From contig PLIQ01000333.1 in NCBI GenBank assembly GCA_003140115.1, positions 7,402 to 15,112 on the forward strand: a DNA stretch of 7,711 nucleotides. The letters are read 5' to 3'. Origin of the DNA: Actinomycetota bacterium (GTDB lineage Bacteria; Actinomycetota; Actinomycetes; Streptosporangiales; Streptosporangiaceae). Below are positions 5,543 to 7,711 of this stretch, piece by piece (the first letter of the stretch is position 1; the number at the start of each line of letters is the position of its first letter). A model generated the notes under the pieces. It worked only from the letters and a program-made list of their open reading frames with translations, did no database searches and was not told the origin of the DNA. The position numbers and the translations under genes were made by a program.

Positions 5543-6898
5543 ATGCCCGAGACCACCCTCACCGCGCCCGGTCCCGGGACCCTGCCGCCGCTCGTGTCCG
5601 GTGCCCTGCCGCTGGTCGGACACGCCGCCCAGTTCCTGCGCGACCAGTTGCAGCTACTGGAACGGGGCTACGCCGAGCACGGCGATATCTTTCGCCTGCG
5701 CCTGGGCCGGAGGCTCGCCGTCGTCATGGTCGGGCCGGAACTGGCCCACTGGGTCTTCAAGCACACCGACGACCGCACCCTGTCCATCGGCCCCAGCCTG
5801 GCCTTCACCCTCCGACTGTTCGGGCCCGACTTCTACTTCCTGGCGCCGCCGCAGGAGTATCAGCACCAGCGCGAGACCCTGCTGCCGCTGTTCCGCGCGC
5901 ATATGGCCGCCGGCCACCTGGCCATCATGGAGCGCCACTGCGCCGCCTTCGTGGCCCGCCTCGGGGACAGCGGCACCCTCGATCTGCCGCAGGAGATGAA
6001 CGCGCTGGTCCTCGGGGTCATCATGGAGGCGTTTCTGGGTGCCGACTTCGTCCGGCACATGCCGCCCACCGTGGCCAGCGACTTCCGCGACTTCATCCGT
6101 GGCCTCGATCCGATCACCCCGGGCTGGGTGCCCGCCCCGCACCTGCTGCGCGCCCGCCGGGCCCGCGACCGGATGCGTGCCGCCGTGGGTGACCTGGTCC
6201 AGGCCCGGCGCCGGCAGCCAGCCGACCCGCCCGACTTCCTGCAGGTGCTGCTGGCGGCCCGCGCGCTCGATGGCACGCCCGTGACCGACCTGTGGGTCGT
6301 CCAGATGGCGCTGGGCGTGACCTTCGCCGGTCACGACAGCACCACCGGGCATGTGTCCTGGGCCCTGATCCACTTGCTGCAGCACCCCGCCGAGCTCGAC
6401 AAGGTCCTGGCCGAACAGGAGCGGATCCTCCCCGGCGGGTCGGGCACGCCGTTGGACCTCGCGACCGTGCACCGAATGAACTGCCTGGACCGGGCCCTGC
6501 ACGAAACCGAGCGGCTACGCCCGGTGGCCCCGGTGATGCTCCGCCGAGTCCTGCGGCCGGTGGATATCCGCGGCCTGGCCATCCCCGCGGGCGCCGACGT
6601 CTTCGTCGCTCCCGTGCTCAGCCACCGGCTCCCGGTGCTGTTCAGCGAAGCGGACCGGTACGATCCGGATCGCTACCTGGCCAACCCCAAGCAGACCAGC
6701 TACCTGCACGGCTTCGGCGGCGGGACGCACCGATGCCTGGGCGAGCACTTCGCCGACCTGCTCACGCACGTGACCGTCACCCGCCTGCTGCAGCACTATG
6801 AGCTGACTCTGGTCAGCCCCGATCCCGTACCGGTGCCAACTCCCGCGTTCAAGGGCCCGCGATCTCCCTGCCTGATCCGCTACCGAGCGCGGACGTAG
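5543..6898 (+). CDS. cytochrome P450, CYP51-like
   Basis: A heme-thiolate monooxygenase of 451 residues, soluble, with no N-terminal membrane anchor. Landmarks in order: Pro-rich entry with LPLVG (22-26), I-helix FAGHDSTT (261-268) with the acid/alcohol oxygen-activation residues, K-helix ETER (E321, R324), a PERF-like DPDRY segment, and heme loop FGGGTHRCLG (391-400) with Cys398 as iron ligand. The I-helix GH followed by a T/S pair and the overall layout resemble bacterial CYP51 sterol 14-demethylases and relatives, but I cannot claim sterol as substrate. No ferredoxin or reductase gene is adjacent, so electrons must come from elsewhere. ATG 5543 is chosen because GGAGG sits six bases upstream; in-frame starts at 5471 and 5498 lack such a site and add an Arg-rich tail unlike a P450 N-terminus. 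It begins 81 bases after polX. Confidence 0.92.
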   Translation: MPETTLTAPGPGTLPPLVSGALPLVGHAAQFLRDQLQLLERGYAEHGDIFRLRLGRRLAVVMVGPELAHWVFKHTDDRTLSIGPSLAFTLRLFGPDFYFLAPPQEYQHQRETLLPLFRAHMAAGHLAIMERHCAAFVARLGDSGTLDLPQEMNALVLGVIMEAFLGADFVRHMPPTVASDFRDFIRGLDPITPGWVPAPHLLRARRARDRMRAAVGDLVQARRRQPADPPDFLQVLLAARALDGTPVTDLWVVQMALGVTFAGHDSTTGHVSWALIHLLQHPAELDKVLAEQERILPGGSGTPLDLATVHRMNCLDRALHETERLRPVAPVMLRRVLRPVDIRGLAIPAGADVFVAPVLSHRLPVLFSEADRYDPDRYLANPKQTSYLHGFGGGTHRCLGEHFADLLTHVTVTRLLQHYELTLVSPDPVPVPTPAFKGPRSPCLIRYRART

Positions 6899-6901
6899 AA
6901 T
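6872..6901 (+). promoter_or_regulatory. candidate promoter for the RDD gene, overlapping the P450 stop
   Basis: TAGAAT at 6896-6901 is a close match to a -10 box, and its first three bases are the P450 stop codon. CTGATC at 6872-6877 lies 18 bases upstream and shares the central TGA of a TTGACA -35. A start near 6908 would give a leader of about 28 bases containing the RDD ribosome-binding site. Transcription through from the P450 gene is the alternative. Confidence 0.35.
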
Positions 6902-6935
6902 GGGCTGGGGGCCAGGAGCAGACGGCGAGGTTGCC

Positions 6936-7394
6936 ATGACTGAGCCACGTTCGACGACGATCAAGGTCGGCTACGAGCAGTTCGTGCCGCCGACGGTGCC
7001 GCCTGGGATGTGGTTCGACCGCGACACCTGGCTGATCCTGCCGCAGGGCGTCCGGCCCGCGAGCAAGGGCCGAGTGGCCGCCTCCTACGCCCTGGCCATC
7101 GGCCTGTTCATTGCCACCCTCGGGGTGGGCTACCTCATCTGGGCGTTCGTGGCCTGGGGCTGGGGCCAGACCCCGGCGCAGCGGCTTCTCGGCCTGCGCT
7201 GCTGGCGACGGGACACCAGCCGCCTGGCTGACCGCGGTCACATGGCGCTGCGCCAGATTATCGGGCTGCTCCTGAACGGCGAGCTGGCGGCCGGCCCGCT
7301 CATCTGGCTGTTCGCCCGGGACCTGAACTCGGTGGGCGACTTCTTCGCCGGCACCGTGGTTCTGTACGACCCGAATCAGCTCCTCCACCAGTGA
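6936..7394 (+). CDS. RDD-family integral membrane protein
   Basis: A 152-residue protein with a hydrophilic N-terminus (1-40, Pro-rich FVPPTVPPG at 16-24, then WFDRDTWLILPQG) and two clear hydrophobic regions, about 48-74 and 105-127. It resembles a group of actinobacterial RDD proteins. GQTPAQRLLGLRCW at 77-90 corresponds to the usual GxTPGKRLLGLRV of RDD proteins, and FAGTVVLYDPN at 137-147 to their conserved C-terminal LAGTVVV end. The classical Arg-Asp-Asp residues are not all evident; R46 near the first helix is a candidate. Function of the family is not established; roles in transport or ion homeostasis are proposed for some members. The start at ATG 6936 has GCGAGG five bases upstream; an in-frame ATG at 6900 sits directly after the P450 stop and has no ribosome-binding site of its own. 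Gap to the P450 stop is 37 bases. Confidence 0.82.
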   Translation: MTEPRSTTIKVGYEQFVPPTVPPGMWFDRDTWLILPQGVRPASKGRVAASYALAIGLFIATLGVGYLIWAFVAWGWGQTPAQRLLGLRCWRRDTSRLADRGHMALRQIIGLLLNGELAAGPLIWLFARDLNSVGDFFAGTVVLYDPNQLLHQ

Positions 7395-7398
7395 GAAA

Positions 7399-7427
7399 CG
7401 GCCCTCGCCGGCCGGAACATGCGGGCC
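7399..7427 (+). terminator. weak GC-rich hairpins after the RDD gene
   Basis: CGGCC 7399-7403 can pair with GGCCG 7410-7414 (6-base loop), or GGCCC 7400-7404 with GGGCC 7423-7427. There is no U tract, so an intrinsic terminator is only a possibility. The RDD-thiolase gap is 86 bases and is the largest between genes here. Confidence 0.2.
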
Positions 7428-7452
7428 ATGGCCTAGTGTTGTTACCGGCGAG

Positions 7453-7475
7453 TAGCATTTTCGTTCATGGGAGGG
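7453..7475 (+). promoter_or_regulatory. candidate -10 box and ribosome-binding site of the thiolase gene
   Basis: TAGCAT at 7453-7458 fits TANNNT; a start near 7465 would leave a leader of about 16 bases. GGGAGGG at 7469-7475 is a strong Shine-Dalgarno five bases before the GTG at 7481 and decides that start. The -35 region is poor. The ribosome-binding site is solid, the promoter less so. Confidence 0.45.
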
Positions 7476-7480
7476 TGATC

Positions 7481-7711
7481 GTGCCCCGTATTGCACGCGA
7501 CGTCGTCTTCGTGGACGGCGTCCGCACTCCGTTCGGGAAGGCCGGCCCGGCCGGCCTGTACGCCGAGACCAGGGCCGACGACATGATCGTCAGCGTGATC
7601 CGCGAGCTGCTGCGGCGCAATCCCGCGCTGCCGCCGGAGCGGATCGGCGACGTGGCCGTCGCCGCCACGACCCAGACCGGCGACCAGGGGCTGACCATCG
7701 GCCGCAGCGCC
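7481..7711 (+). CDS. fadA: acetyl-CoA C-acyltransferase (thiolase), N-terminal 77 residues
   Basis: Start of a thiolase that cleaves 3-ketoacyl-CoA in the last step of fatty-acid beta-oxidation. Visible marks are VFVDGVRTPFGK (about 9-20), the typical thiolase opening, the helix TRADDMIVSVIRELLRRN (30-47), and TTQTGDQGLTIGRSA (63-77), which leads into the loop before the nucleophilic cysteine. That cysteine, expected near residue 90, lies beyond the window, as do the later catalytic His and Cys. The opening closely matches, from memory, the actinobacterial FadA that is usually encoded next to a fadB-type multifunctional enzyme, so a fadB gene downstream is expected. GTG 7481 follows a strong Shine-Dalgarno. 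The gene is cut by the window edge, not truncated in itself. Confidence 0.9.
   Translation, partial: MPRIARDVVFVDGVRTPFGKAGPAGLYAETRADDMIVSVIRELLRRNPALPPERIGDVAVAATTQTGDQGLTIGRSA

Noticed and set aside
5531..5719. Exact 12-base repeat CGGAGGCTCGCC at 5531-5542 and 5708-5719
   Set aside because: One or two such repeats are expected by chance in 7.7 kb of GC-rich DNA; the copies encode or resemble RRLA and show no flanking repeat structure.
5654..6502. Minus-strand ORF of 282 codons within the P450
   Set aside because: Antisense shadow; the product is Gly/Gln/His-rich without recognisable motifs, while the plus strand holds the full P450 core.
2794..6898. Hypothesis that MBL, PolX and P450 form a new defence or biosynthetic system
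   Set aside because: The MBL lacks nuclease features, PolX is a standard complete repair enzyme, and the P450 has its own leader; nothing beyond proximity links them, and there are no mobile or phage signs.
7424..7433. Perfect palindrome GGCCATGGCC before the thiolase gene
   Set aside because: Short GC-rich palindromes are common here; it does not overlap the -10 box and no second copy exists to suggest an operator.
1..7711. Search for tRNA, rRNA, CRISPR, insertion sequences and attachment sites
   Set aside because: No cloverleaf-like segments, regular direct repeats or transposase motifs were seen on either strand.

Overview
This is a high-GC, densely coding stretch from an actinomycete (Actinomycetota). 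The evidence is strong G/C preference at third codon positions, Shine-Dalgarno sites mixed with candidate leaderless starts, a trifunctional-type thiolase with the actinobacterial N-terminal pattern, an actinobacterial-style RDD protein, and a GT87 glycosyltransferase of the kind that builds lipid-linked mannosides. The genus cannot be read from the sequence; a Streptomyces- or Streptosporangiales-like source is my inference. There are no tRNA or rRNA genes, CRISPR arrays or insertion sequences, and no gene-free stretch over 100 bases.

Left part (1-1345, minus strand): a two-gene unit runs leftward. A small four-helix membrane protein of unknown function comes first, then a CcdA-type thiol-disulfide transporter that runs off the left edge, missing only its last few residues. 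The membrane-protein gene appears to lose its reading frame near its 3' end.

Middle (1346-5461, plus strand): a short divergent promoter region opens a rightward series. It encodes a GT87 polytopic glycosyltransferase, a metallo-beta-lactamase-fold hydrolase whose start lies inside the glycosyltransferase ORF, and a complete bacterial family X DNA polymerase with a PHP nuclease domain. The last two are 28 bases apart and probably co-transcribed.

Right part (5462-7711, plus strand): a CYP51-like cytochrome P450, an RDD-family membrane protein with a possible own promoter overlapping the P450 stop codon, and the first 77 codons of a fatty-acid beta-oxidation thiolase (fadA-like).

The genes do not add up to one pathway. 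They look like ordinary chromosomal housekeeping and accessory functions (redox biogenesis, cell-envelope glycolipid, DNA repair, lipid oxidation) packed closely together. I found no convincing undescribed system. The points most worth checking are the apparent frameshift in the small membrane protein, paired leaderless promoters in the divergent region, competing hairpins over the P450 ribosome-binding site, and the 59-base overlap of the glycosyltransferase and hydrolase genes.
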